DNA of 26,834 bases from a virus, in the IMG/VR virus record IMGVR_UViG_3300023184_000450, positions 1-26,834 of that record. One strand, 5' to 3'. Below the pieces are notes generated by a model. That model worked only from the letters and a program-made list of their open reading frames with translations, was not told where the DNA came from and did no database searches. Of this stretch, positions 18,186 to 26,765 are shown one piece after another; within the stretch, counting starts at the first letter, position 1; each line of letters opens with the position of its first letter. Made by a program: the position numbers and the translations under genes.

Positions 18186-19889
18186 TTAAGGATTTCCGAA
18201 ATACCAGCCTCTTACTGGGGTATCAGCTGAAGTGTACACTGTCTGATATGGGTTAGCTATCCTATTAGTGTTAAAAGAGATCCAATTTGAAATCCCAGGA
18301 GAGGTTGGTGTTCCTGGAAAAACATAAGGAGGCCAAGGTCCATTATCAGTTAAATCCACTGCTACTATATAAGGTCCAGTCCCTCTATCTATAATAGAGA
18401 TCTTAAGTCCATTGAAAGCATTTACATCGTATGCTCCCAAGTCATACGCCCATGCGTAATCGGGAGAGGCTGAAGCAACTATATTGGAATCATATCCAGC
18501 TGAAATTAAAGCTCGGTTTATTAATGTTGCAACACCAAATCTTAATCCAGAAGTTGTATCCTGCATAACTACTAAATTACCATCCGGACTATTCCCTGGT
18601 GATCCCCCTGAGGAAATTGTAACGGGGACTGTAATATCTTGTTCAGGCTCTATCATATCAATTGATCCAGAACCGCTGAATTTTATTGTTAAATAAAGCT
18701 CTATTTTTAATCCCGTATTTGTAAACTGACTGGAGGGTAAACAAGCTCCACCTTTACCTCCACTCGCTCCGGTTGCTCCGTCAAGGCCTACACTATAAGC
18801 TACCGGGGATCTACCTAAACCTATACTTAATTCAAGAGCTCTGGAAGACTGATATCCTATGGAAGCTTCATTAAAAATCAGAGATTCGACCTGCTTAGCT
18901 GTCCAATACCTGTTAATTAATAAATTTTTAGCGTATGCGTTTGTATCTGCGAAATAAAATACATAACTAAAATAAGTACCAAGGTCTTCAGGGATCATAT
19001 AATTACCCTGTGTGTATCTGGTTAAAGATCTCCATCCTGTCTGTGTAACTCCAAGAGCATCAAAGGCAGAGCTTGAAGCAATGTATTGTCCTCCAAACAT
19101 TCCGCTGTTTGTAAACTCTATATCTTGTGAAGAAGACCAGTAGGTAGTAGTTTCTCCTTGAGCCCTAAATTGTGTGTTGTTTATAGGGAGGTATGATGCG
19201 TAATTAGTATCTACAAGATAGGCATTACCTGAACCAGCCATACCCAATGTTCCCACAGCTGCTCCTGTGTCACTAACATTATAGTAATTAGTTCCTGCAG
19301 TGAAACCCGACATTAGGTAATTATAAGGCTCGAATCCGCCATTTTTGCTGTATGTAACATTCACGTTGGAAGACGATGTGTTTCCCAAAGCGCTATTGAA
19401 AGCAACAGATGATGTTGAAGTGTAAGTTGAATACACAGCACCAGATTCAGATCCAGTTAAATTCAGCCAGCTGTAAAGGGGGGTCTGCTCAGATTGCGAC
19501 GTTCCGGTAAATCCGGTCACCCCAGCAAGGATCCAGCTATAATAAGAAAGATTCCCGGTAGATCCTGCTGCAGTATAGCTTACAGATGTTCCCATGGGTA
19601 CTGATGAAACAGTATCAACATTTGTAGATAACGTAACCGAAATATTCTCGGGTGACACAACAATTATATTCGATTCTTCTTTGGTAGAGCTATTAGTTTC
19701 TACTCCTTTATATACTGTCAAGGAAACATTAAACCCTAAAGATGATGGTGAAAGATATCTAACAATAGGATTGGTATCAGCGGAAAATGTTGGGCTTCCC
19801 CCAGAAAAACCCCAACGTCTTCTTGTTGGATTTCCAACTGAGGCATCTTGGAATAAAACGTAATCCCCCTGGTTTATCGATAGTGACAT
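18186..19889 (-). CDS. 567-aa PKD-domain structural protein
   Basis: The start ATG 19887-19889 lies behind a 43-base leader. Residues 1-65 form a recognisable PKD-type domain: VLFQDASVGNPTRRRWGF, the GG turn at residues 30-31 where PKD domains have GDG, then NPIVRYLSP and FNVSLTVYKG. A second Ig-like Ser/Thr-rich segment follows (about 80-185, with SYYSWILAGVTGFTG). The C-terminal half is mixed and contains GLDGATGASGGKGGA, a five-triplet collagen-like stretch, and a compact domain with DLGAYDVNAFNGLKISIIDRG and ending PVRGWYFGNP. PKD domains mediate carbohydrate or protein contacts on cell surfaces and are plentiful in Bacteroidetes. Here the likely role is an exposed tail or baseplate appendage (inference). 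No protease or glycosidase catalytic motif was found. Confidence 0.85.
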   Translation of the reverse strand: MSLSINQGDYVLFQDASVGNPTRRRWGFSGGSPTFSADTNPIVRYLSPSSLGFNVSLTVYKGVETNSSTKEESNIIVVSPENISVTLSTNVDTVSSVPMGTSVSYTAAGSTGNLSYYSWILAGVTGFTGTSQSEQTPLYSWLNLTGSESGAVYSTYTSTSSVAFNSALGNTSSSNVNVTYSKNGGFEPYNYLMSGFTAGTNYYNVSDTGAAVGTLGMAGSGNAYLVDTNYASYLPINNTQFRAQGETTTYWSSSQDIEFTNSGMFGGQYIASSSAFDALGVTQTGWRSLTRYTQGNYMIPEDLGTYFSYVFYFADTNAYAKNLLINRYWTAKQVESLIFNEASIGYQSSRALELSIGLGRSPVAYSVGLDGATGASGGKGGACLPSSQFTNTGLKIELYLTIKFSGSGSIDMIEPEQDITVPVTISSGGSPGNSPDGNLVVMQDTTSGLRFGVATLINRALISAGYDSNIVASASPDYAWAYDLGAYDVNAFNGLKISIIDRGTGPYIVAVDLTDNGPWPPYVFPGTPTSPGISNWISFNTNRIANPYQTVYTSADTPVRGWYFGNP

Positions 19890-19932
19890 TGAAAGATAAG
19901 ATAATTTAAACTATATATCCACTATAAAAGGA
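19890..19932 (-). promoter_or_regulatory. Leader of PKD gene with ATATATA element
   Basis: A 43-base gap. On the minus strand it holds GGATATATAG (19911-19920), 22 bases before the ATG. The spacing is nearly the same as in the leader of the 1339-aa gene. Promoter function is inferred from recurrence only. Confidence 0.3.
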
Positions 19933-22900
19933 TCATGGATAAGTGCCGTAGGTAAAACCTGCAATAAGCAATCCGCTACCCCCTATAATCGAAGGTGGAG
20001 CAGAGCTGGCAGAAACAGAAACGTTTGAATTATTTATTATTACATTTATAGGTGGTGTATCTAAGGGAAGATTACCGCTTTCATTTGGGATAGGTCTATA
20101 GTAAAAATTCTGTATATTTGGATCAGAAGAGTTATTTAATTGATCTGCAAGTTCACCAATAGTTAATGACGATGCTCCTGGCTGTATTGTCATTCCGATA
20201 GGATACGGATAAAATTCATTACCTGTGCTGATTTTTATAAAATCCCCAGGGGTTATATTATGTAATTCATATCCACCGAGCCAGTCATTATTAAACTCAT
20301 AATCAAACCACGTGTGTGCATAACCTTCGTCCCATGCATTATCAGTAAATATGTTCCAGTTTAATTTTTTAGTCCCCCAGTATTTTAAATTTGCATTAGG
20401 TAAATCCGGGCTAGATTCAGACCAATACACATAAGATTCGATTGGACTAACTCCACCACTCAATCCAGTAGAACTAGAAATTACAGAAAGAGATCCAGTA
20501 GCTTCATAGGTAAGTTGAACCCCATTTTGATCAGCACCCAATTCATCAGGTGCGCTGATAACTAACGTAACATTAGGGGAGTTTCCTGGATCTGTACATG
20601 ATGCAAAATAATCTGGATATGTTCTAAGCGAGTTAATGGACGATGTGATAGCATTCACACTCCTATATAAAGAATCTCCAGATTCGCTAGATCCTACCAA
20701 TCTTCCGCCTACATATACTGAAATAGAACCTGCTCCTGTAGCATATTGATTTGGGTATATTAAAGAATATACTGATAATCTAGTAGGTCCAGCTTGATTA
20801 ATTGTATAACTCCATGAACTTTGGATTATTATCGGTATTTTAAAAGTATTATTAGATCCGTCGGGTACTATTATTGTCCATTTTCCAACAAGCTGAGGTA
20901 TAGTTCCAAATAATGTTACTTCATCACCTGTTTGTAGACCATGATTAGCAGAACAAATAACGGTGGCAAAACTATATTGGCCAGGGATTATCTGATATGA
21001 AGTTATTTCGGTTATGGTTATATTAGATTGGGTAAGAGAAATATATCCAGTTGCTCCGATAGGATCCGCATTAACTTTAACATAAGCATCCTGTCCTTCT
21101 TCTGATTTATTGCCATAAGTTGCAAAATCTAAAATCTCACTAGGTATTGTTTTTTCTAAAACCTCTATAGATTCACCTTCAGCTGGATATTCCCAGATTG
21201 AGTTATAATCTTCCCAACCTTTAAAAACATTTCTCCATGTATAATCTTCAACTTCTCTGTATCTTGTCCAAGCATCTATATCAACGATTTTAGGGTTAAC
21301 CGTTATAGCTCCATTTTTTATTGCTACTGTTTTAGCGTTAAAAGCGTCATAGACGTTGCACGTTACTTGATAAACCCCAGTGTATGGTACAAAGTGGGCT
21401 AAGGTATAAAAGTCCAGTATAGAGCCTCTAAATTGAAAATTATAAGGGCTTCCTTGCTGTGTCGCTGGCTTGTTCACTATCCATTCGATATCAACCATAT
21501 TAGAAAAATCAACATTTTTCCAATTCAATAAAGAATAGTTTTGTATGCTTGAAAATAGTGATGCCTCATCGGTATTTATAACAGTAGAGTTATCAAGGAA
21601 AATTGTATAAATACCCGTCGAATAGCTAACCGCAGTTACTGTACCGAACACGTTTGTTGGCTTATATAAAACCCTACTTCCGACTTTAAATACAGGGGTC
21701 AAAAGAGAAGACCAATTTATATTCAATTCATCCCATGACCATCTATCCAAAATAAGTTCCAAAACTATTGGCATTCCTATAGGGGTCTTATAGGTCAATC
21801 CTGTTATCGGATCAATATAAGCAGGCGGATCATATTTCCCATCACCAAGTTGTAATAATTCTCCATTCTGCTTCAGATCATAAAAGTTACTAATAGCGTT
21901 TAGCAATGAATCATTCTGAGTTGGTGTATAATACTGTTGATTTGAAAGCGGATCTATTGTATTTCCAAGATCCGATAATTCGGATGGAGCTACATTTATA
22001 ACTCCATTTAAAAGAGATTTATTATTGGATGAATAGTAGTAAACAGGAGATGTTTGTTGTGGGCTTACATTCCAAATTAAACCGGGTCCTCCCGAGGTAA
22101 CACCATTATTAGTTAAACCGATAGGGTCAACTTGAGATAGTAGTGGATCTGTGGTTATATAAAAATCAAATCCTGCTGTAGAAAGACTAAATTCATAGGT
22201 CTTTCCTGCGTTAATATTCAATACAGGATTTGGTCCTGATAAGCCAGTTGCTCCGGTAAGTCCAGTTATGTATATGGCACTTCCTGTACCACCCAATACA
22301 CTTGTCTGAACATTAAAATAATTATAATATGAAGAAGGGGTTTGTATGGATGTACTTAGGGGTCTAATTGAAAAGTTCCTAAGATCCTCAATAAATCCAA
22401 AATCTGGTGTAACTTTAATATCAGTATAAAAACCAGAATCAATATCAGGTCTTTGCATAATATCAGTCCATGCTTTGGTATTATAAACATTAAAGTAAAT
22501 TCCCTCCCCTGTTATATCTATAATTCTAGCATTTAATGGTAAATAATCTCTCTTAAGTCTTTCCTTAAGGGCAAACATTTTTATAAGGACCTCTTCCTGA
22601 GTGAATTGAAAAGAATCAACTACTTCTGGATATCCATAGTCCGAATCATATCCTGTCGTTTTGTTTATATCGTAATAAAGTCCAAACAAAGACGTTTTTT
22701 TATAGGTTCTACTAGGCAGTATTGTATTGTCTGAAGAAACGTCTAACACATATTGTCCATCTGAATTCGGCCCGTATGTTTGAACTAATTTATATTTTCC
22801 TGAATTAGGATTATCTAAAACATCTCCAATCTGATAGCCCTGGCTATATCCTTTAGACTGCTGTTGTTTTATTGCATCAAGAAATCCTTGATTTTGCTGT

Positions 22901-24126
22901 AACGGTGATTCTAATCGTGCGCTCTTATATTGGAGATTTAACCAATATTCCTTTATTCTTAAATCCTGATATCCAAAAAATCTGATTGCATTTATCAAAC
23001 CCTTATAACTACCTAGATATGGGAAAATCTCCTCTCCAGCTATTAATAATTCTTTTCTTTTGTCGTTTATCTCTATGTAATTAGGTAAAGGCTCCTTCGG
23101 ATCATGATCTCTAAGTATAATCGAATCTTCAGGGTAAAAAGCTCTTCCCATGTTTTGTAACATGACGCTAAACCTTTCGTCCTCACCGACAATTTCTCCA
23201 TAGAAATCCATCTCAATAATTTTTTCGGGAGTTCCTGTACTAATATCTTCTATGATTAATTTCCTCTCGTAGATATTAGAAGCTAAATCTGTTGCATTTA
23301 TTGCAACGTTTATAGATAAAGCCTCGGAATTTACTACTGATGTTGAGACATATCCGCTTCCTGTGAGTGTATCTGCAGAATTTGAGTCTACACTATAAAC
23401 TATATTGGGATAACTGATTATCAAAGGTTGGCCGTCTCCGCCTTCCATTTGATTCTCTATTTTATAAGTGAATATAATCTCAGATACATCAGTCTCACCA
23501 TAACTATCATTATACCATCTAGATCTCCACTTAGCAGCGGTAGCTCCAGTAGCCCCTGTATGCGGAAGTCCATATTCTAAAGTACCAGAATTATTAAGTG
23601 TCTGAACAATGAATATTTGCTGGTTCTCGTAAAGTCCGGAAGAAACTGGATCGAAATATATGTTACCCTTAAAATAACCGCCTGGCCTATTTGTGTAAGC
23701 TGTAGTGAAATATATTTGATTATTTAGACTTATTAATCTTTGTCCGTTTATAGCATCAAGTTCAAAGCTAACCCTTAGGTAAGTGGAGTTATTAGTTATA
23801 GAGGATATCTTTGCTTCAAATTCGCCTTGACCTACGATTCTACCTTTAATGTATACGTCTGCACCATTAAGTATGTAGTTATTTATTTCTAATCCCCACT
23901 CAAGAATGTTAAATCCATTTAGATCTTCTATATTCAGATCAATATAACCAGGATCAACATCAAGTTGACTAACAGAAACCTGCCCAGATGATGAAGATGA
24001 AGATGATGTTACATAGGTAAAATTATGATCGAGATTACTCGGTCCGGTTGCACCTATATAATCGAAGTTTAATGGACTCCCGGTTTTATCGTAAAAATTA
24101 AGCCTCCTATAGAAAAATTCTGACAT
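19933..24126 (-). CDS. 1397-aa multidomain baseplate protein, tail-protein-I/gp7-like core
   Basis: Starts at ATG 24124-24126, 3 bases after the 176-aa gene's stop. An N-terminal beta region (with a seven-Ser run at 41-47) leads to a core at about 320-400 (ERFSVMLQNMGRAFYPEDS, GEEIFPYLGSYKGLINAIRF, FGYQDLRIKEYW) and 505-545. This is the pattern of tail protein I-type baseplate proteins. Downstream modules are a cupredoxin-like fold without metal ligands (633-713), an SH3/Tudor-like barrel (812-857, FKVGSRVLYK...VFGTVTAV), a PKD/Ig-like domain (877-946, GVYQVTCNVYDAFNAKTVAI) and a hairpin unit with NHGLQTGDEVTLFG (1061-1098). The position after gp25 and gp6 equals T4 gp7 or P2 I, so a wedge protein linking the inner baseplate to peripheral appendages is likely. 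It is longer than T4 gp7 (about 1030 aa), apparently by added domains. It ends with TGA, unlike the TAA of its neighbours. Confidence 0.85.
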   Translation of the reverse strand: MSEFFYRRLNFYDKTGSPLNFDYIGATGPSNLDHNFTYVTSSSSSSSGQVSVSQLDVDPGYIDLNIEDLNGFNILEWGLEINNYILNGADVYIKGRIVGQGEFEAKISSITNNSTYLRVSFELDAINGQRLISLNNQIYFTTAYTNRPGGYFKGNIYFDPVSSGLYENQQIFIVQTLNNSGTLEYGLPHTGATGATAAKWRSRWYNDSYGETDVSEIIFTYKIENQMEGGDGQPLIISYPNIVYSVDSNSADTLTGSGYVSTSVVNSEALSINVAINATDLASNIYERKLIIEDISTGTPEKIIEMDFYGEIVGEDERFSVMLQNMGRAFYPEDSIILRDHDPKEPLPNYIEINDKRKELLIAGEEIFPYLGSYKGLINAIRFFGYQDLRIKEYWLNLQYKSARLESPLQQNQGFLDAIKQQQSKGYSQGYQIGDVLDNPNSGKYKLVQTYGPNSDGQYVLDVSSDNTILPSRTYKKTSLFGLYYDINKTTGYDSDYGYPEVVDSFQFTQEEVLIKMFALKERLKRDYLPLNARIIDITGEGIYFNVYNTKAWTDIMQRPDIDSGFYTDIKVTPDFGFIEDLRNFSIRPLSTSIQTPSSYYNYFNVQTSVLGGTGSAIYITGLTGATGLSGPNPVLNINAGKTYEFSLSTAGFDFYITTDPLLSQVDPIGLTNNGVTSGGPGLIWNVSPQQTSPVYYYSSNNKSLLNGVINVAPSELSDLGNTIDPLSNQQYYTPTQNDSLLNAISNFYDLKQNGELLQLGDGKYDPPAYIDPITGLTYKTPIGMPIVLELILDRWSWDELNINWSSLLTPVFKVGSRVLYKPTNVFGTVTAVSYSTGIYTIFLDNSTVINTDEASLFSSIQNYSLLNWKNVDFSNMVDIEWIVNKPATQQGSPYNFQFRGSILDFYTLAHFVPYTGVYQVTCNVYDAFNAKTVAIKNGAITVNPKIVDIDAWTRYREVEDYTWRNVFKGWEDYNSIWEYPAEGESIEVLEKTIPSEILDFATYGNKSEEGQDAYVKVNADPIGATGYISLTQSNITITEITSYQIIPGQYSFATVICSANHGLQTGDEVTLFGTIPQLVGKWTIIVPDGSNNTFKIPIIIQSSWSYTINQAGPTRLSVYSLIYPNQYATGAGSISVYVGGRLVGSSESGDSLYRSVNAITSSINSLRTYPDYFASCTDPGNSPNVTLVISAPDELGADQNGVQLTYEATGSLSVISSSTGLSGGVSPIESYVYWSESSPDLPNANLKYWGTKKLNWNIFTDNAWDEGYAHTWFDYEFNNDWLGGYELHNITPGDFIKISTGNEFYPYPIGMTIQPGASSLTIGELADQLNNSSDPNIQNFYYRPIPNESGNLPLDTPPINVIINNSNVSVSASSAPPSIIGGSGLLIAGFTYGTYP
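23986..24006 (-). repeat. TCA/TCT trinucleotide run encoding seven serines
   Basis: Seven consecutive Ser codons (TCA and TCT alternating) form residues 41-47 of the 1397-aa protein. It is a short microsatellite that could change length in frame. Confidence 0.8.
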
Positions 24127-24129
24127 ATT

Positions 24130-24660
24130 TTAAAAAACTCTTTTATTATTTTTTTTAACGGTGTAATTGACAAAATTCTTAATTTGCTTAGTTGTTTCAA
24201 CTAGTCCAAAAACTACTCTGTTAAAATATCCAAGTATCCCTTCTTTAATAGGATCTCTATAAAGAACATTAGACAAAGATCTTTTTAATAATTGATCTTT
24301 ATAATCAAATCCATTATAAAGATTGTCATTAAAGCTATCCCGTATATCATAAATGTTCTGAGTGGGATCAAATTCATAATATCTCCTTTCTACTGGAATT
24401 TTAGGCATTGATTTCATTATAGACTTATATTGAATTCCATCTGAGCACGGGGAATATCTATATTCACCTAGACCACTTGATAATATTCTTCTGTATCCAG
24501 AACAACCTATATTATAGGCTCTATCAGAAGCAAGCTCTGCAGTAGGATAAAAATCCTTTGGATCATAAAAAGTAGTGTTATCTGTTCTCGGTTTTATCCC
24601 AGATACCGTATAATTTACTCCTTTTTTTAGATCAGGGAAAAATGGTGAATAATTATCCAT
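24130..24660 (-). CDS. 176-aa baseplate-cluster protein with GCSGY...PC motif
   Basis: The start codon overlaps the gp6-like gene's stop (TAATG), so translation is probably coupled. The protein is basic at its C-terminus (VKKNNKRVF) and has no membrane segment. Residues 38-72 contain YPTAELASDRAYNIGCSGYR followed by SPC at 70-72. This recalls a small module seen in phage and bacterial proteins, with the pattern A-x-x-x-A-x-x-I/L-G-C-S-G-x-H...PC, where Cys and His probably bind a metal. Here the His position is Tyr-Arg. The position between the gp6-like and gp7/I-like genes suggests a small wedge component comparable in place to T4 gp53, but I see no sequence proof of that. Function otherwise unknown. 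Confidence 0.8.
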   Translation of the reverse strand: MDNYSPFFPDLKKGVNYTVSGIKPRTDNTTFYDPKDFYPTAELASDRAYNIGCSGYRRILSSGLGEYRYSPCSDGIQYKSIMKSMPKIPVERRYYEFDPTQNIYDIRDSFNDNLYNGFDYKDQLLKRSLSNVLYRDPIKEGILGYFNRVVFGLVETTKQIKNFVNYTVKKNNKRVF

Positions 24661-26384
24661 TAGCTATTTTTTATAAGTTGTGATTTCATATCGGCATTTA
24701 AAGACATGTTAAAATTAACAGGTATTATTTTGGTAATGCTTATATTAAGAGCTCCGGGCTTACCTTGTATTATACCTTGCTGATAATTTGTACCATTCCT
24801 ATCCGTCCATCCACCTCTTAAAACAATCAATTCACCTCTTCCGATTACCACATCGCCAAATTCGTTCAGGCCTATTTGTTGTTGTAACTGGGCATCAGAA
24901 ACATTGGTTAAACCCCTCATGAGCGTTTGATTTTCTTCATTTGCTTGACCTACAAAATAAAAAGAAACAGAGTCAACGCCTTCTACGGATTCAACAATAG
25001 CAATCATATCTGATTTTGGAATAAAGTCTCTTCTTTTTAAATTGAGCATATATTCCGAGATTTTCTTCCTTATCGTTTGTCTTATTGTTTCTGGATCATA
25101 CCCTTCGAACATTGTGATAACAACATTTGCTATGAATCTTTTTATCTGTGGCTCAACTATTCTAACAACCGTTGTTGCGATCATAGATCCGGAATCCTCA
25201 ATAAGATTTATCACTTTATTTTTTTGATTAGTTGTAAGTAAAAAATCAGATACCGGAATATCGAAGTAATCTTCATTAGAAGAAATGTTTAGGGTTATGT
25301 CAGGAACCAAGAAAATATAAATTACGTTATCATCATCAAGATAATCATCATCGAAAGTAGAAAAAGCTTGAATCTGAGAAAATATACCCAGCTTGTTAAG
25401 AAAAATCTCATAATTCTGCGCATTAGCAAAAACAAAAGACCTGCTGGTCTTTGGAGCGACTAATCTTATAAGATTTACTGTCTCCGGATTTGTACCAAAC
25501 GATGGATCTACAGAATTAAAAGCATCCATATAATTATTTAAGTCTACCTCATTTCCAAATAGATCTGTCCCGGTAGTAACGAATTTGTAGGTTAGCGGTT
25601 TTTCTCTAGTGGAAATAGCGTTTCCTGATCCACCAGAGGTCTGAAGATATTCTATTCTTATTCTCGATCCCCTTTGAGGAACCATACCAAAATTAGAATT
25701 ACCAAAATAAACGTCCAATCCTTCCTGGATACCTGTTCTAACAATAAATCCCTTTCCGTTTAAAGGTATATCATATAGGGAATCGTACCTTCTCCATTTT
25801 TCCTCATTAACATAAACATCAACATAGAATTGATCAAGATAAGCTCCAGAAGAAGACGGGAGATTAAAACTTTGCAAAGCGTTTCCCGTTCCGGTTACTA
25901 CGGAACTAATAAAATCTCCCTGTGCTACTTTAACTCTAAGAGGGCTTGGACTACCGCTAAGCTGAATAGTTACCCTTGAAGATCCAAAAATTAAAGAATA
26001 TAATTTTCCATTTTCCTGACATCTTATCTGTGCGTGATTATTTATTATAACGGCACTTCCGCCAATATCTGATTGCCTTCTATTCCAGGATAAAGTTACT
26101 TCACCCTGAGCAGTGCTTGCTCTTCCTGGGTCATATCCAGCAATTCTAGCCAAACTTCTAACAGAATAATCCCTAGTTGCTTGCTCGATATTTAATTCTG
26201 TTATCGAATCCTCTATGAAATAAAGGATCATCTGGGAAAGGTTTTGTAAAACGAATAAAATCTGTCCCCATGCAGATGCTACAGTAAACAGATTAGTTGT
26301 TTGGTTATAAGTGTCCTGCAAGAAGGAAAACGTGTCGTTTAATAGACCGTTAATAAGGACATTATTCTTCTTAAAAATATTCAT
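24660..26384 (-). CDS. Baseplate wedge protein gp6 / baseplate J-like
   Basis: A 574-aa protein with the expected gp6/J landmarks in order: an N-terminal helical region; SVRSLARIAGYDPGR (74-88); the beta section with DVYFGNSNFGMVPQRGSRI (224-242) and a GGSGNA turn; NPETVNLIRLVAPKTSRSF (299-317), the hallmark of J-type proteins; and C-terminal RDFIPKSDMIAIVESVEGVD (452-471). In contractile tails this protein forms the dimeric iris ring around the hub and transmits sheath contraction. It is slightly shorter than T4 gp6 (about 660 aa). An acidic loop, FDDDYLDDDN (344-353), is conspicuous. The start ATG 26382-26384 is 9 bases after the gp25-like gene's stop and preceded by AGAGAA. It is co-transcribed with gp25 upstream and overlaps the next gene by one base. 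Confidence 0.9.
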   Translation of the reverse strand: MNIFKKNNVLINGLLNDTFSFLQDTYNQTTNLFTVASAWGQILFVLQNLSQMILYFIEDSITELNIEQATRDYSVRSLARIAGYDPGRASTAQGEVTLSWNRRQSDIGGSAVIINNHAQIRCQENGKLYSLIFGSSRVTIQLSGSPSPLRVKVAQGDFISSVVTGTGNALQSFNLPSSSGAYLDQFYVDVYVNEEKWRRYDSLYDIPLNGKGFIVRTGIQEGLDVYFGNSNFGMVPQRGSRIRIEYLQTSGGSGNAISTREKPLTYKFVTTGTDLFGNEVDLNNYMDAFNSVDPSFGTNPETVNLIRLVAPKTSRSFVFANAQNYEIFLNKLGIFSQIQAFSTFDDDYLDDDNVIYIFLVPDITLNISSNEDYFDIPVSDFLLTTNQKNKVINLIEDSGSMIATTVVRIVEPQIKRFIANVVITMFEGYDPETIRQTIRKKISEYMLNLKRRDFIPKSDMIAIVESVEGVDSVSFYFVGQANEENQTLMRGLTNVSDAQLQQQIGLNEFGDVVIGRGELIVLRGGWTDRNGTNYQQGIIQGKPGALNISITKIIPVNFNMSLNADMKSQLIKNS

Positions 26385-26393
26385 TTCTCTATA

Positions 26394-26765
26394 TTAGGTT
26401 ATTCTTAGTGTAACTAGAGGACTTAATCCTCCATTTACCGGTATTTTAAAATCTATTGTTGCTATATCTCTTTCTGTTCCGACATAAAATTTAAGATCAT
26501 AAGAGCCTCCGAGTTTTCCAAAAAGAGGTATATACGTTTTTAAAAATAGACTCAATTCGTTTCTTATACTAGATTCAGATAAATTTAAACTAAATATAAG
26601 CTCCTCTAGATTAAGTCCGAATTTGGTATCACCTAATACTTCACCCTTGTTTGTGAGAAGCATCATTTTTAATTGACCTATGCAAATCTCCACCGGGTCG
26701 GTTGTTTCGATCTGGTATGGGTTGTAGCTTGGGTCTAATGGATCCCTGTTATAAATCTCTCTCAT
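26394..26765 (-). CDS. Baseplate wedge protein gp25-like (W-like)
   Basis: A 123-aa protein of normal gp25 size (T4 gp25 is about 132 aa). Residues 29-55 hold the family core: IGQLKMMLLTNKGEVLGDTK, then FGLNLEE, followed by the helix ESSIRNELSLFLKTYIPLFG and terminal strands TIDFKIPVNGG. gp25, P2 W and the type VI secretion protein TssE share this fold, which docks the first sheath ring onto the baseplate. The usual GER-x-x-x-PxFG segment is degenerate here (GEVLGDTKFG). It is immediately followed by the gp6-like gene, the standard partner. The start ATG 26763-26765 sits 14 bases after an ATATATA element. Confidence 0.9.
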   Translation of the reverse strand: MREIYNRDPLDPSYNPYQIETTDPVEICIGQLKMMLLTNKGEVLGDTKFGLNLEELIFSLNLSESSIRNELSLFLKTYIPLFGKLGGSYDLKFYVGTERDIATIDFKIPVNGGLSPLVTLRIT

